This document shows positions 41,249 through 50,639 of a stretch of 64,000 bases of DNA, one piece after another. Source of the DNA: RBG-13-68-16 sp050018455. Its GTDB lineage: Bacteria > Acidobacteriota > Thermoanaerobaculia > Thermoanaerobaculales > Thermoanaerobaculaceae. A program made the translations under genes and the position numbers. The stretch's first letter is position 1. The number at the start of each line of letters is the position of its first letter. The stretch spans positions 132,316 through 196,315 of the forward strand of contig JBEKAA010000001.1 in assembly GCA_050018455.1 (NCBI GenBank), given 5' to 3'. The notes under the pieces are model-generated. The model saw only the letters and a list, made by a program, of their open reading frames with translations. It searched no databases and was not told the origin of the DNA.

Positions 41249-41428
41249 TAGAATGCGCGGACCGGAGGTCGTCCGGCGGAGGGGTCGTGTCTCTCGATCT
41301 CGCAAACGAGGTCCTGCCCACGGAAGCACAGGCGATCCTGCGTCTGCGGGACCGCTTGGACGCGGCCACCCGGGAAGCGGTGGGGCTCCCGGTGGGCTGC
41401 CCGGGGGCGCGTGGCGTGGACGGGGTCG
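41249..41428 (+). pseudogene. 5' remnant of a kdsD-like gene
   Basis: From a TAGAAT box at 41249 through about 41428 this matches the promoter, leader and first ~48 codons of kdsD at 52206-52395. GTG 41287 begins SLDLANEVLPTEAQAILRLR; kdsD has SLELAREVLTTEADAILRLR. Similarity fades after codon 45-48, just before the SIS domain core, and the frame stops at 41535. It is therefore a broken, partial copy. It lies in the 390-bp gap between the esterase and the TPR gene. Confidence 0.75.
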
Positions 41429-41482
41429 GAGTGATGGCGACCCGCGCTGCCGGTTCGACCTGTCAGGGCCCTGTGCGTGCGG

Positions 41483-41488
41483 TATACT
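41483..41488 (+). promoter_or_regulatory. Putative -10 box of the TPR-protein gene
   Basis: TATACT, 123 nt upstream of ATG 41612, next to a GC-rich palindrome (CCGCCCGCGGCGGGC, 41489-41504). Confidence 0.4.
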
Positions 41489-41611
41489 CCCGCCCGCGGC
41501 GGGCCCACACGTGGCTCCCGAGACCGATGTCGTGACTGTGCCGCGAGCGCGGGGTAGTGCCACGGGCGCCATCCAAGAACGAGCTCGAGGAGAAGGAGAG
41601 AGGTGATCACA

Positions 41612-42877
41612 ATGCACACCAGACAGCGCACCATGGCGTGGCTCCTGTTCCTGATGTGGATCCTCCCAGGGCTGGCCTTCGCCGAGAAGATGGGGAGGGT
41701 GATCGGCAAGCTCGTCGATCCGGACGGCAAGCCGATCGAGGGGGTGACCGTGACCGTCACGTCGCAGCAGCTCCCGAACTTCAGGGACGTCGAGAGCAGC
41801 GACAAGAAGGGTGTCTTCATCGTGGACTTCCGTCAAATCGACGTCACGTACCACTATCGTTTCGACAAGGCGGGATTCGAGTCCATGGAGGCCGACCAGA
41901 AGTGGAGCCTGGAGGGCACCGAGCACTACCAGTGGACGATGCACCCGGGACTTTCGGCCCCAGTGGTCGGCGACGTGCCCGCGGCCTCGACCTCGCAGGA
42001 GGCGATCACCGCCTACAACAACGGCATCCGCGCACTCAAGATCAAGGACTACCCGAAGGCCGAGGAGAGCCTCGCAGAGGCCGTGAAGCACGACCCCAAA
42101 CTGCGCCAGGCGTGGGCGGCTCTGAGCTCGATCCATCTGGAGCTGGGCCAGAACGAGGAGGCGGTGGACGCCGCCGAGAAGGCCATCGAACTCGGCTCCA
42201 CCGACGAGTCGGTCCTCGTGTCCCGGTGGCAGGCCTACAAGAACCTCAAGAATGACGCCAAGGCCGCAGAGGCGCTCAAGGATCTTGAGAAAGTCGGCCG
42301 CCGGACCGAGGAAGCAAAGAAGATCCACAACGATGCCGTCGCCCTCCTGAAGCAGGGGGACTACCCGGGCGCCTTTGCGAAGTTCCAGGAAGCCCTCGCC
42401 GTCGACCCGAACCTCCAGGTGTCCCTGCTCGGGCTCGCCACGACCGCCCTCAAGATCGGCAAGCCTTTGGAGGCGGCCACTGCCGCCGAGACCGTCCTGA
42501 AGACGGATCCCAAGAACGAGAAGGCGATACGGATTCGGTACAACGCGTGCCTGGCCCTGGGAGACAAGGCGAGGCTCACGGACGCGCTGGTGGGTCTGGC
42601 TCCCTTCGAGCCCCTGATGGTGCGAAACGGTCTCTGGGCATTGTTTGTCGACGCATGGGACGCCAATGACATGCCCCTCGCCAAGGAGAGAGCCGGCAAG
42701 GTTCTCCAGGTCGATCCGAACTACCCGCAGGCGTACTACTACCTGGCCGTCATCAACCTGAACCAGGACGCCAGCGCGGAAGCAAAGGGCAACCTCGAGC
42801 ACTTCCTCCAGCTCGCACCGAACGATCCGAACGCCGCCTCCGCCCGCCAGATGCTCAAGGAACTGGCCAACCACTGA
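41612..42877 (+). CDS. Exported TPR protein with carboxypeptidase-regulatory-like domain
   Basis: 421 residues. The signal peptide runs through LLFLMWILPGLAFAE. Residues ~25-110 form a CarboxypepD_reg-like beta-sandwich (GKLVDPDGKPIEGVTVTV). Several TPR units follow from about residue 130 to the end (AITAYNNGIRALKIKDYPKAEESLAEAVKHDP; YPQAYYYLAVINLNQD). ATG 41612 is favoured over GTG 41603 by the AGAGAGG site. Function unknown; such proteins are common envelope scaffolds in Acidobacteriota and Bacteroidota. Confidence 0.8.
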   Translation: MHTRQRTMAWLLFLMWILPGLAFAEKMGRVIGKLVDPDGKPIEGVTVTVTSQQLPNFRDVESSDKKGVFIVDFRQIDVTYHYRFDKAGFESMEADQKWSLEGTEHYQWTMHPGLSAPVVGDVPAASTSQEAITAYNNGIRALKIKDYPKAEESLAEAVKHDPKLRQAWAALSSIHLELGQNEEAVDAAEKAIELGSTDESVLVSRWQAYKNLKNDAKAAEALKDLEKVGRRTEEAKKIHNDAVALLKQGDYPGAFAKFQEALAVDPNLQVSLLGLATTALKIGKPLEAATAAETVLKTDPKNEKAIRIRYNACLALGDKARLTDALVGLAPFEPLMVRNGLWALFVDAWDANDMPLAKERAGKVLQVDPNYPQAYYYLAVINLNQDASAEAKGNLEHFLQLAPNDPNAASARQMLKELANH

Positions 42878-43304
42878 AGCTGGGAAAATTGAGCGAGAGA
42901 CGACGGCACTCGATGCGCCGATACAATCATCGGCTCGGCCTTCCAAGAATCGTCCGAGCGCCTCGGGGAGTTTGCCCGGTCAATCCGGCTGGGCCAGTGC
43001 CCGCGACGCGCGACGAGACGGCGTCGCACCAGCGGCAGCCGAGCTTGCCGCACGATGGAGATGGGGCATTCAAAAAATTGGACACCGGTTCGGAATGTCG
43101 TGCAAATCGCCGCGAGGAGCCGCCTCGCGCCTCGTCAGATTTGGGCGTGACACTTGCAAAGGCAAGACCTTCGAAAATGGCGAATGCCGCTTTCCACTGC
43201 GTTCCTGTGAAGAAAGGAGGTGCCACGCGTCAGGCGTCAAGCCGTTTGGTCGGTGACCCTGCATATTCGCTGCAATGGTACGAAAACGGAGGAAAGGAGA
43301 CTGT
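42878..43304. other. 427-bp intergenic region without a supported gene
   Basis: It holds a TACAAT hexamer at ~42922, a lower-GC patch (ATTCAAAAAATTGG near 43070) that could be promoter DNA, and a strong ribosome-binding site (GGAGGAAAGGAG) for the receptor gene. Short open frames here lack convincing start signals. Confidence 0.5.
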
Positions 43305-46300
43305 ATGAAGTGCGTCAAGTTTGCATTTCTCGCACTCGCCGCGACGCTCGTCGCCGTGGGGGCCTACGCCCAAGCCACCGGGAGCATCGAGGGGAGAATC
43401 ATTGACGAGACCAAGGCGCCTCTGCCGGGCGTCACCGTTGAGGTGAGCTCGCCGTTCATCAGGGCAGCGAGGTTCGCCACGAGCGACCCGGACGGGGCGT
43501 TCAAGGTCGACATGCTGCCCCCGGGCAAGTATGCCGTCAAGTTCACGCTGGAGAACTTCGCGACCCAGGAGCAGACCGACGTCACCGTGGGCGCGGGCCG
43601 CGTGGTGACCCTCCAGGTGCAGATGCGGAGCGCGTTCAAGGAAGCGGTGGTGGTGACCGGTTCCTTGATTCCGCGCCCGACCCTGGAAGCGATGAGCCCT
43701 GTCACGACGATGGATATTGAAACGCTGCAGTATCGAGGGGTGCAACGCCTCGAAGACCTCATGACCCAGTTGCCGCAGGTCTTCGTCGCGCAGAACTCCT
43801 CGATCTCGAACGGCGCGTCCGGCACCGCGACCATTTCCCTGCGCAACCTCGGCGCCGACCGCACGCTGGTCTTGATCGACGGCGTCCGGATGCCGGCCGG
43901 CGACGCCTTCGCGGTTTCCCCTGACCTCAACTTCATTCCGGCTTCGATGGTGAAGCGGGTGGACGTCCTCACCGGCGGGGCTTCGGCCACGTACGGCGCG
44001 GACGCCGTCGCCGGCGTCGTCAACTTCATCCTGGACAAGGACTTCGAGGGCCTCCGGGGCGGCGTCAATTTCGGCGGCTACCAGCACGACAACAGCAACA
44101 GCTATTGGGAGCAACAGAACGCGAAGAAGGATTATCCCTACCCGACCGGTTCGACCTGGGACGGCGGCACGTTCGACGCCGACGTCGCGTACGGCGGCAA
44201 GTTCGCCGACGGCAAGGGCCATGCGTCGATGTACATCGACTACCGCCAACAATCCCAGCTCCTGAAGTCACAGCGTGACTACTACAACTGCTCCGCAGGT
44301 CTCGGCGCGACCGGTGGAATCTGCAGCGGTTCGTCGACGGCTGCGACCGGTCGGTTCACCGTGTACGACCCCACCTTCAGCACCTCGTTGGGGAACTTCA
44401 CGGTCGGCCCCAACAACACGTTCGTCCCCTACACGTCGGCAAACACCTTCAACTACGGGGCCTACAACTCGATTCAGCGCCCCGACACGCGGTACACCGC
44501 CGGCGGTTTCCTCGACTACGACTGGAACGAGCACTTCAAGGGCTACCTCTCCGTCATGTTGATGAACGACTACTCTCAAGCGCAGATCGCGCCCTCGGGC
44601 GACTTCTACGGCGACACGTACGAGCTCAACTGCAACAACCCGCTCATGAGCGCCCAGCAGGTGCAGACCATCTGCACGAACAACGGATACGGGCCGAACG
44701 ACGTCGCGAATGTGATCATCGGTCGTCGCAGCGTCGAGGGCGGCGCCCGGACCGACGATCTGACGCACGAGGCGTTCCGTCTGGTCGCCGGCCTCAAGGG
44801 CGAGATCAACAAGGACTGGAGCTACGACGTCTACGGCCTCGAGGCCCAGACCCGGGTGTCGGAAGACTACATCAACGACCTCAACATCAACCACATCCAG
44901 AACTCCCTGCTCGTCACCACCGACCCGACGACCGGCCAGCCGGTGTGCGAATCCGGCCCGCCGTGCGTTCCGTGGAACATCTTCCAGACCGGTGGCGCGG
45001 GCGTGACGCAGGCGGCGCTCAACTACCTCAAGGTAGCCCTGGAATCGCAGCAACTGCTGACGACAGGGGTCGTCAGCGGGAAGGTCACGGGCGACCTGAA
45101 GGACTACGGTCTGGCGTTCCCCAGCGCGTCCGAGGGCATTCACATCGCTCTCGGCGCCGAGTACCGGAAGGAATACCTGGACTACATGCCCGACCAGGCG
45201 TACCAGGATTTCCTCGGAGCGGGCCAGGGCGGTCCGCTGCTGCCCGTCGTCGGCAGCTACTCCGTGAAGGAGGGCTTCCTCGAGCTGCTGATCCCCATCG
45301 TTCAGGACGCTCGCGGGGCGAAGGACCTGAGCCTGTCGGGTGCGTACCGCTACTCCGACTACAACATCAACGGCAGCTGGCCGACCTACAAGGTCGAGGC
45401 GGACTGGGCGCCCACGGGCGACTTCAAGTTCCGTGTGGGCTACAACCGTGCGACCCGCGCGCCGAACGTGGTTGACCTGTTCAGTCCGGTGGAGAAGGGC
45501 CTCGGTGGCGCCACGGATCCGTGCGCGGGCCCGACCCCGGCGTATACCCAGGCGCAGTGCGCGTACACCGGCATGACCGCTGCCCAGTACGGGAACGTCC
45601 CCACCAACCCGGCCGAGCAGTACAACACCCTCTCAGGCGGCAACGTGAACCTGAAACCCGAGACCGCCGACACCAAGACCTTCGGGATCGTGCTCACGCC
45701 GCAAGGCACGGGCATTACGGCCGCGTTCGACTACTGGGACATCAAGATCGACAACACCATCGGTTCCCTCGACGCGGATTCCATCCTTAACGCGTGCGCC
45801 CAGACCGGCAATTCCGCGTTGTGCTCCCTGATCCACCGCGACTCTCTCGGTTCGCTGTGGATCATGCCGACGGGCTACACGATCACGACCAATGAGAACA
45901 TTGGCACCCTCCATGCGAGAGGCGTCGACGCGAACATCACCTACGCCCTGTCCCTCGGGAACGGCCTCCTGAACTTCAACCTCATCGGCACCTACATGGA
46001 CAAGAACGAGATCAACAACGGAATCTACTCGTACGACTGCCAGGGGTACTACGGCAACACCTGCGGCACGCCGGTGCCCGACTGGCGGCATATCTTCCGC
46101 ATCTCGTTGGAGGAGGGCCCTGCGACCATCAACTTCAACTGGCGCTACATCGGTGGCGTCACGGCCGACGTCGGCAACCCCAGCCCGGAGCTTTCGAACC
46201 CGGGTTCGGTTGCTCAGTACAAGGCCAACGGCATTTACACGCTTCCCGCTTACAACTACTTCGACCTCGCGCTCGCCTGGAAGCTGAAGGCCGGCGTCAA

Positions 46301-46445
46301 TCTCATGATCGGCTGCAACAACCTCGCCGACAAGGAACCCCCGGTCATCCCGGGCAACACAGCCGAAGGGTACGCGGCAGGCCAGTACGGAACGTATGAC
46401 TACGCTGGCCGGTACATCTTCGGACAGATTCAGTTCGCGTTCTAG
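43305..46445 (+). CDS. TonB-dependent outer-membrane receptor
   Basis: 1046 residues. The signal peptide is CVKFAFLALAATLVAVGAYAQ. A carboxypeptidase-regulatory-like domain follows (GSIEGRIIDETKAPLPGVTV, ~22-110), then a plug domain (VVVTGSLIPRP; LVLIDGVRMPAG; GASATYGADAVAGVVNFIL) and a 22-strand barrel ending in Phe (FGQIQFAF). It imports a substrate across the outer membrane with TonB energy. The substrate is unknown: no SusD partner, siderophore gene or regulator lies nearby. ATG 43305 follows GGAGGAAAGGAG; a terminator follows the stop. Confidence 0.93.
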   Translation: MKCVKFAFLALAATLVAVGAYAQATGSIEGRIIDETKAPLPGVTVEVSSPFIRAARFATSDPDGAFKVDMLPPGKYAVKFTLENFATQEQTDVTVGAGRVVTLQVQMRSAFKEAVVVTGSLIPRPTLEAMSPVTTMDIETLQYRGVQRLEDLMTQLPQVFVAQNSSISNGASGTATISLRNLGADRTLVLIDGVRMPAGDAFAVSPDLNFIPASMVKRVDVLTGGASATYGADAVAGVVNFILDKDFEGLRGGVNFGGYQHDNSNSYWEQQNAKKDYPYPTGSTWDGGTFDADVAYGGKFADGKGHASMYIDYRQQSQLLKSQRDYYNCSAGLGATGGICSGSSTAATGRFTVYDPTFSTSLGNFTVGPNNTFVPYTSANTFNYGAYNSIQRPDTRYTAGGFLDYDWNEHFKGYLSVMLMNDYSQAQIAPSGDFYGDTYELNCNNPLMSAQQVQTICTNNGYGPNDVANVIIGRRSVEGGARTDDLTHEAFRLVAGLKGEINKDWSYDVYGLEAQTRVSEDYINDLNINHIQNSLLVTTDPTTGQPVCESGPPCVPWNIFQTGGAGVTQAALNYLKVALESQQLLTTGVVSGKVTGDLKDYGLAFPSASEGIHIALGAEYRKEYLDYMPDQAYQDFLGAGQGGPLLPVVGSYSVKEGFLELLIPIVQDARGAKDLSLSGAYRYSDYNINGSWPTYKVEADWAPTGDFKFRVGYNRATRAPNVVDLFSPVEKGLGGATDPCAGPTPAYTQAQCAYTGMTAAQYGNVPTNPAEQYNTLSGGNVNLKPETADTKTFGIVLTPQGTGITAAFDYWDIKIDNTIGSLDADSILNACAQTGNSALCSLIHRDSLGSLWIMPTGYTITTNENIGTLHARGVDANITYALSLGNGLLNFNLIGTYMDKNEINNGIYSYDCQGYYGNTCGTPVPDWRHIFRISLEEGPATINFNWRYIGGVTADVGNPSPELSNPGSVAQYKANGIYTLPAYNYFDLALAWKLKAGVNLMIGCNNLADKEPPVIPGNTAEGYAAGQYGTYDYAGRYIFGQIQFAF

Positions 46446-46468
46446 GTCGGCAGCGAGAAGCTACAAAG

Positions 46469-46503
46469 GAGGCGGTCCCTGCGGGGACCGCCTCTTTTCT
46501 TTC
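46469..46503 (+). terminator. Terminator of the TonB-receptor gene
   Basis: 11-bp stem GAGGCGGTCCC / GGGACCGCCTC with a TGCG loop, then TTTTCTTT. It starts 23 nt after the stop codon. Confidence 0.88.
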
Positions 46504-46608
46504 GCGTCCGGGGACGGCTTCCGCTCCTCGGAATCTTCATGTGCCGACGCACACCCCGGACCATGAAAGGGAAGTGGGCAGAGGGTGTCCCGCTGTACAG
46601 ATTCGCAA

Positions 46609-46686
46609 GCGGGCGGCCGCAAGGGCCGCCCCTACACCAGCTCGACCAGACGTCACTGTGTAGGGGCGGGGCTTGCCCCCGCCCGC
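46609..46686. repeat. GC-rich inverted repeat, dispersed-repeat type
   Basis: Left arm GCGGGCGGCCGCAAGGGCC (46609 onward, to CCTACA) and right arm TGTAGGGGCGGGGCTTGCCC (46659-46686) face each other, and each arm is itself palindromic. Repeats reading GTAGGGGCG(A/G)... are widespread in metagenomic genomes. It lies in a 440-bp gap between the receptor gene and the next gene. Confidence 0.65.
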
Positions 46687-46799
46687 GCACACCGAGCTGC
46701 TTTCTGAACAATGACAACACGAGGCGGCGGCGAATTCGCAAGGACCCCCTGCGCTTGCGCGCGCAGTCTCAGGCTGGAAGCCGCTCGTCCGACATCGAG

Positions 46800-46805
46800 T
46801 AAAAT
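46800..46805 (+). promoter_or_regulatory. Putative -10 box of the next exported-protein gene
   Basis: TAAAAT, 80 nt upstream of ATG 46886. The leader ends in GAGGAGG. Confidence 0.35.
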
Positions 46806-46885
46806 GCAGTCAGGTGTTGCAGGCGCCGGGTCGTCACCCACATCTGCCGTTAGGAGGTGCCGTCACCCCGTCGAGGAGGCTCCAC

Positions 46886-47755
46886 ATGTCCCTGCGAACG
46901 ATCGCACTCGGCTCTCTCCTGCTGACTGCAGTTTTTGCCGCGGCCCCCGCCCTCACCCAGCCGCCTGCGCAGACGCCCGTTTCAAAAGACGGCGCTCTTG
47001 ACACTGCGCCGACACGCAGCCTCCGCATCACCGGGCGACTCGAGAGAGTCTATGACTTGACCCGCAAGTGGGAGAAGTACAGCGCGGATCTCGTTCTGCC
47101 CTTTTTCAAGGACCCCATGGGCCAGGGTGTCACCCTTCTCCTCGCTTCCCGGGTCTCGGACGCAGGCAGGATCAACCTTCCAGTAGGTCCCCAGCAACCC
47201 GTGTGCTGGTGCGCCCGCGGCAGGGGATGCACGTCCCTCAGGGTGCTCTCCGTGCAGGGCGGTTGCGGGCGCCTCGAGGCCCCAGGCGACGGCAAATGGG
47301 ACCGGCACCTCAGCAGCAGCGAATGGAAGACGCTGCGGTACGGAGACGCATTCGTCGCGCTCAACATCGACATGCCGCCGGCCGCGAAGGTCGTGGAGCT
47401 GAGCATTCTGGCCAATCGCTGCGGTGATGCCGGCAGTTACATGTTCCCCATCACGAGCACTCACACCGACATCAGCCCGGGCAGTCCCGCTCCTTTCTAT
47501 CTGTTGTTCTCTCCACGCGGTTCGAAGGACTTCTCGGCCTCAATCGAATTGCGCCTCGTTGCCGACGGCGAGGGCGCGTTCGATGTCGAGTTGAAGAACG
47601 TCACGATGGACGATCGTGACGGTGAATCAAGGGCCTCCACCGCGCAGTGCATCAAGGAGCATGGCAGCTCGCAATGTCGTTACGTGTCGCTCGAGGAGGA
47701 CTTGGACGGCCTGCAGGCCGGAGTTGCGACCTGGGACTCGACTCGCTGTCAATAA
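46886..47755 (+). CDS. Exported protein of unknown function
   Basis: 289 residues. The signal peptide is MSLRTIALGSLLLTAVFAAAPALT. The mature part holds several cysteines (CWCARGRGC about residues 109-117, CGRL, NRCGDAG, AQC, SQC, TRCQ at the end), which suggests a disulfide-rich periplasmic or surface protein. Beta-rich middle. I do not recognise a family. ATG 46886 follows GAGGAGG. The next gene begins 20 nt downstream on the same strand, so the two are probably an operon. Confidence 0.7.
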   Translation: MSLRTIALGSLLLTAVFAAAPALTQPPAQTPVSKDGALDTAPTRSLRITGRLERVYDLTRKWEKYSADLVLPFFKDPMGQGVTLLLASRVSDAGRINLPVGPQQPVCWCARGRGCTSLRVLSVQGGCGRLEAPGDGKWDRHLSSSEWKTLRYGDAFVALNIDMPPAAKVVELSILANRCGDAGSYMFPITSTHTDISPGSPAPFYLLFSPRGSKDFSASIELRLVADGEGAFDVELKNVTMDDRDGESRASTAQCIKEHGSSQCRYVSLEEDLDGLQAGVATWDSTRCQ

Positions 47756-47775
47756 TCACGTAAGGAGTGCCGACG

Positions 47776-49005
47776 ATGCGAAAAATTCTCGTCGCCGGAG
47801 CCGTCGCGGCGCTCGCTCTCGTGATCCCTCCAGCCGCCGCAGAGGAGCCCTCCACGATCGATACGCTCTTCCGGACGGGGGATCTGGCTGGCGCATGGAG
47901 CGCGCTTGCGACGGTCCAGGCACCACTTACGGGGCGGGAGTCGAAAATCCGTTGCCACCTTCTCCTCTTCAAGAATCAGCTCCCCGACGCGCAGCGCTGT
48001 TTTGCGGAATTGACGAAGGCCGATCCTTCCGACAGGTCCGCGCACGCCGGTCTCGCCGAAGCGTACTCGCGTTCCGGACAGTTCGCCGCCGCTGCTTCCG
48101 AGTTCGATTTCGCCGGCAATGCGCCGCGGGCCGCCCAGGCCCGCTGCCTCGCGGCGGCGACCCCCTATGTCGTCAAGAGTCCGGGGGAGGAATTCGTCGT
48201 GCCATTCGAGCGCGTCGACCCGCTCCCGCTCATCAAGGTGCAGGTGAACGGCGGCGATCCTTGCTTCTTCATCATCGATACCGGCGCCGGGACGACGGTG
48301 CTCGACAAACAAGTGGCCGACCAGTTGAAGTTGCCCCGGATCGGTGCGGAAGGGGGCGTATTCGCCGGCGGCAAGAAGGCGACGGTGGAATACTCGATCA
48401 TTGGCGCTCTCACCCTCGGCGATCTCACGCTCGAACGGGTTCCGGTGCAGATTCTCGACACCTCGTCGTTTGGCTCCATCTTCGGAGGACTTCCAATCAA
48501 CGGGGTCATCGGCGTCGGCGTCCTCCGCCAATTCACCGCCTCGCTCGACTATCCACACCACCGGCTCGAGCTCCGGCTGGCCAATTCAACGCACTCGGCG
48601 AGCCGCGGTGTGACGATGCCCATGTGGCTGGCCGGCGATCACCTCGTACTGGTCTCAGGCTCGGTCGGAGGTCTTCCGGAACTCACGTTGATCGACACCG
48701 GCCTCGCAGGATTCGGGTGCACGCTTCCGAAGAGCACGCTGGACGCGCTCGGTGCGAAACTCGACGAAAAGGAGGTGTCAGGGCCAGGCGGCGGCGGCGT
48801 GACCTCGGCCAACCGCTTCACCGCCAGCCGCATCGCCCTCGGGCAAGCGGCCGCGGAGGACGTTCCCTGCCTGTTCGGGCCTTTCCCTCCGTCGCTCGAG
48901 ACCTCCCTTGGCACGCGCGTGGGTTTGCTCGTCTCCCACCAATTTCTGAAGCGCTTCAACGTGACCTTTGACTTCCGCGCCATGACGCTTACGCTGGCGG
49001 ACTGA
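47776..49005 (+). CDS. Exported aspartic-protease-like protein with two retropepsin domains
   Basis: 409 residues with a signal peptide (KILVAGAVAALALVIPPAAAEE). A short TPR-like helical part covers about 30-120. Two retropepsin-like domains follow: the first has the active-site motif FFIIDTGAGTTVLD (~170), the second LTLIDTGLAGFGCTL (~305). Each DTG could supply one Asp. This looks like a fused-dimer (pepsin-like) arrangement within a bacterial retropepsin-type protein. ATG 47776 follows AAGGAG; GTG 47767 is less likely. Confidence 0.83.
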   Translation: MRKILVAGAVAALALVIPPAAAEEPSTIDTLFRTGDLAGAWSALATVQAPLTGRESKIRCHLLLFKNQLPDAQRCFAELTKADPSDRSAHAGLAEAYSRSGQFAAAASEFDFAGNAPRAAQARCLAAATPYVVKSPGEEFVVPFERVDPLPLIKVQVNGGDPCFFIIDTGAGTTVLDKQVADQLKLPRIGAEGGVFAGGKKATVEYSIIGALTLGDLTLERVPVQILDTSSFGSIFGGLPINGVIGVGVLRQFTASLDYPHHRLELRLANSTHSASRGVTMPMWLAGDHLVLVSGSVGGLPELTLIDTGLAGFGCTLPKSTLDALGAKLDEKEVSGPGGGGVTSANRFTASRIALGQAAAEDVPCLFGPFPPSLETSLGTRVGLLVSHQFLKRFNVTFDFRAMTLTLAD

Positions 49006-49062
49006 AAGCTCACTGCGAGGCCTCCCCGAGAGGCGGCATCAACCGCCAGTCGTATGGGTGGC

Positions 49063-50199
49063 TCACTTCAACAGGGGGTCAGGATACGAGTCCTTGCGCT
49101 TCAGAGCCTCGGCCGCCGCCACCTCCTGTGCCCGCGCCAGCCAGCGCCTGGCAGCCCGCGCGTCCCCCTTTTCCTGGTAGCTCAGGCCCAGCAGGAAGCA
49201 AAACTTGTCCTCTTCGGGCTGTTCGCGGACAGCATACTTGAGATGGCTGATGGCCGAAACGTAGTCATGGGCACGGTACGCTTGACGGGCGAGCAGGTAA
49301 CGATAATAGGGGTTGCGCCAGCGGTCGTGCACCACTCTCTTCTTGTACGCGGCAGCTCGCTCCCGATCGCCCAGTTGCTCATAGAGGCGTGCCAGATTAC
49401 TCATGGCGACGAGATCCGATTCGTCCATCTTCAGGGCTTGCAGAAACGCAGCCTCGGCATGAGCGGGATGGCCGTTTCGCAGGTACAGCGTGCCCAGGTT
49501 GGTCCACGCCGGCGAAAACCCGCGGTCGTTGTCGGCTATTGCCCTCCGGAAGCTCGCAAGAGCCGAAGCCGTATCACCCGCCTGCATCCGCTCGACGCCA
49601 ACATTGTTGTAGTAGTGCGCCAGCGCCCGCGCGTCAGAGATCCTCCGCATCTCGTAGCTTGTCTTGAAATCACCGGTATTGAAATCCACCACGCGCGTGC
49701 CCGTCCGTCCCAAGTCCACGAACACGTTGACATGCCGAACGAGAACGAAGGTGTCATTCTCGAAGGTCCAGTCGGGCGGAATATCCACCTCCTGGAACTG
49801 GGCATCCAGGCCCACATCACGAGCCATCGCCACGAACATGTTGGAGAACGACAGACAGTTGCCCCGCCTGCTGCGGAATGTCTCGGAGGCGGTAAGCGTC
49901 GTGTCGTCGAACTTCACCCCGAAGGTGTCCGCGCCCATGATCGACACGACGAGTTGATGAAGCTTGAGATTGGCGGTGCCCTTGCGGTCCACGTGTTTGT
50001 CCAGAAAGGCGCGCATTTCGGGACTGAGAGCGAGCACCTGCTCATCCGAGAGGAGCACCGGCGAGGCGCTCGCGACGTTGAGAGAGGCTCCAGCAAGAAG
50101 ATCATCGGGCGTGATCCCCACTCTCTCGGGGCTTACCCGCCAGCTTGTACAGGCGACTGCAGGGACCACCAGACAGGCGAGAGCGGTCCGAAGCCACAC
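49063..50199 (-). CDS. Transglutaminase-like and TPR lipoprotein
   Basis: 378 residues. GTG 50199, behind GAAGGGAAG, gives a lipoprotein signal ending in VPAVAC. Residues ~60-180 form a transglutaminase-like fold, with Cys in SRRGNCLSFSNMF, His in VLVRHVNVFV and Asp in RVVDFN. At least four TPR units follow (~205-365; for example FSPAWTNLGTLYLRNGHPAHAEAAF). Such proteins may be proteases or scaffolds at the envelope; the substrate is unknown. The longer frame to 50289 is possible but would hide the lipobox. Confidence 0.82.
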   Translation of the reverse strand: MWLRTALACLVVPAVACTSWRVSPERVGITPDDLLAGASLNVASASPVLLSDEQVLALSPEMRAFLDKHVDRKGTANLKLHQLVVSIMGADTFGVKFDDTTLTASETFRSRRGNCLSFSNMFVAMARDVGLDAQFQEVDIPPDWTFENDTFVLVRHVNVFVDLGRTGTRVVDFNTGDFKTSYEMRRISDARALAHYYNNVGVERMQAGDTASALASFRRAIADNDRGFSPAWTNLGTLYLRNGHPAHAEAAFLQALKMDESDLVAMSNLARLYEQLGDRERAAAYKKRVVHDRWRNPYYRYLLARQAYRAHDYVSAISHLKYAVREQPEEDKFCFLLGLSYQEKGDARAARRWLARAQEVAAAEALKRKDSYPDPLLK

Positions 50200-50639
50200 G
50201 GTCAGTCTTCCCTTCGGTCGGTGAAGGGTCTGAGCCTGTTCCGCACCCACCCGGTCACGTGACTCGCTCGGGGCGAAGGTCGTCACCATCGCAGTATCCG
50301 CCACGGGGCATGACTCTTCGCATCGCGCGCCGCCAGCCAGGCACACGATTCTGTACGAGATTCCGATCCGGAGGTTGCCCTCTCCTTGACTGTGAAGCAT
50401 CCCGCCTTTGCACCCGAGCGCCCAGGGCCGAGAGGATCGACGGCCGTCCGAGGTATACCGGCATGCACTCTGGACGCCAGCGCCAAGGAGCCCCGTCCAA
50501 TATCTCCAATCTCGGGCGTGTCCTGGAGGGGAGCCGCCTCGGTCTCGGCCTTGCTTGGCTGCCGAGGGTCGGTGGGGAGGTGCCGGCCTCCGCGAGCCAG
50601 CTGCCACGTCGTCGATCAGGAAGTGGAGGGACCGCCGCT
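50200..50639. other. 440-bp gap without a supported gene
   Basis: Between the transglutaminase-TPR gene and the PEGA gene, both on the minus strand. No start codon with a ribosome-binding site, no clear hairpin and no heptad array was seen. It may contain the promoter for the downstream lipoprotein gene. Confidence 0.4.

Noticed and set aside
41287..41535. An 82-codon gene of its own
   Set aside because: Only the first ~45 codons match KdsD. The rest is unrelated Gly/Arg-rich sequence, so it is treated as a remnant.
43230..44252. A 340-residue minus-strand frame opposite the TonB receptor
   Set aside because: It is antisense to the receptor plug domain, which is strongly conserved, and has no start signal.
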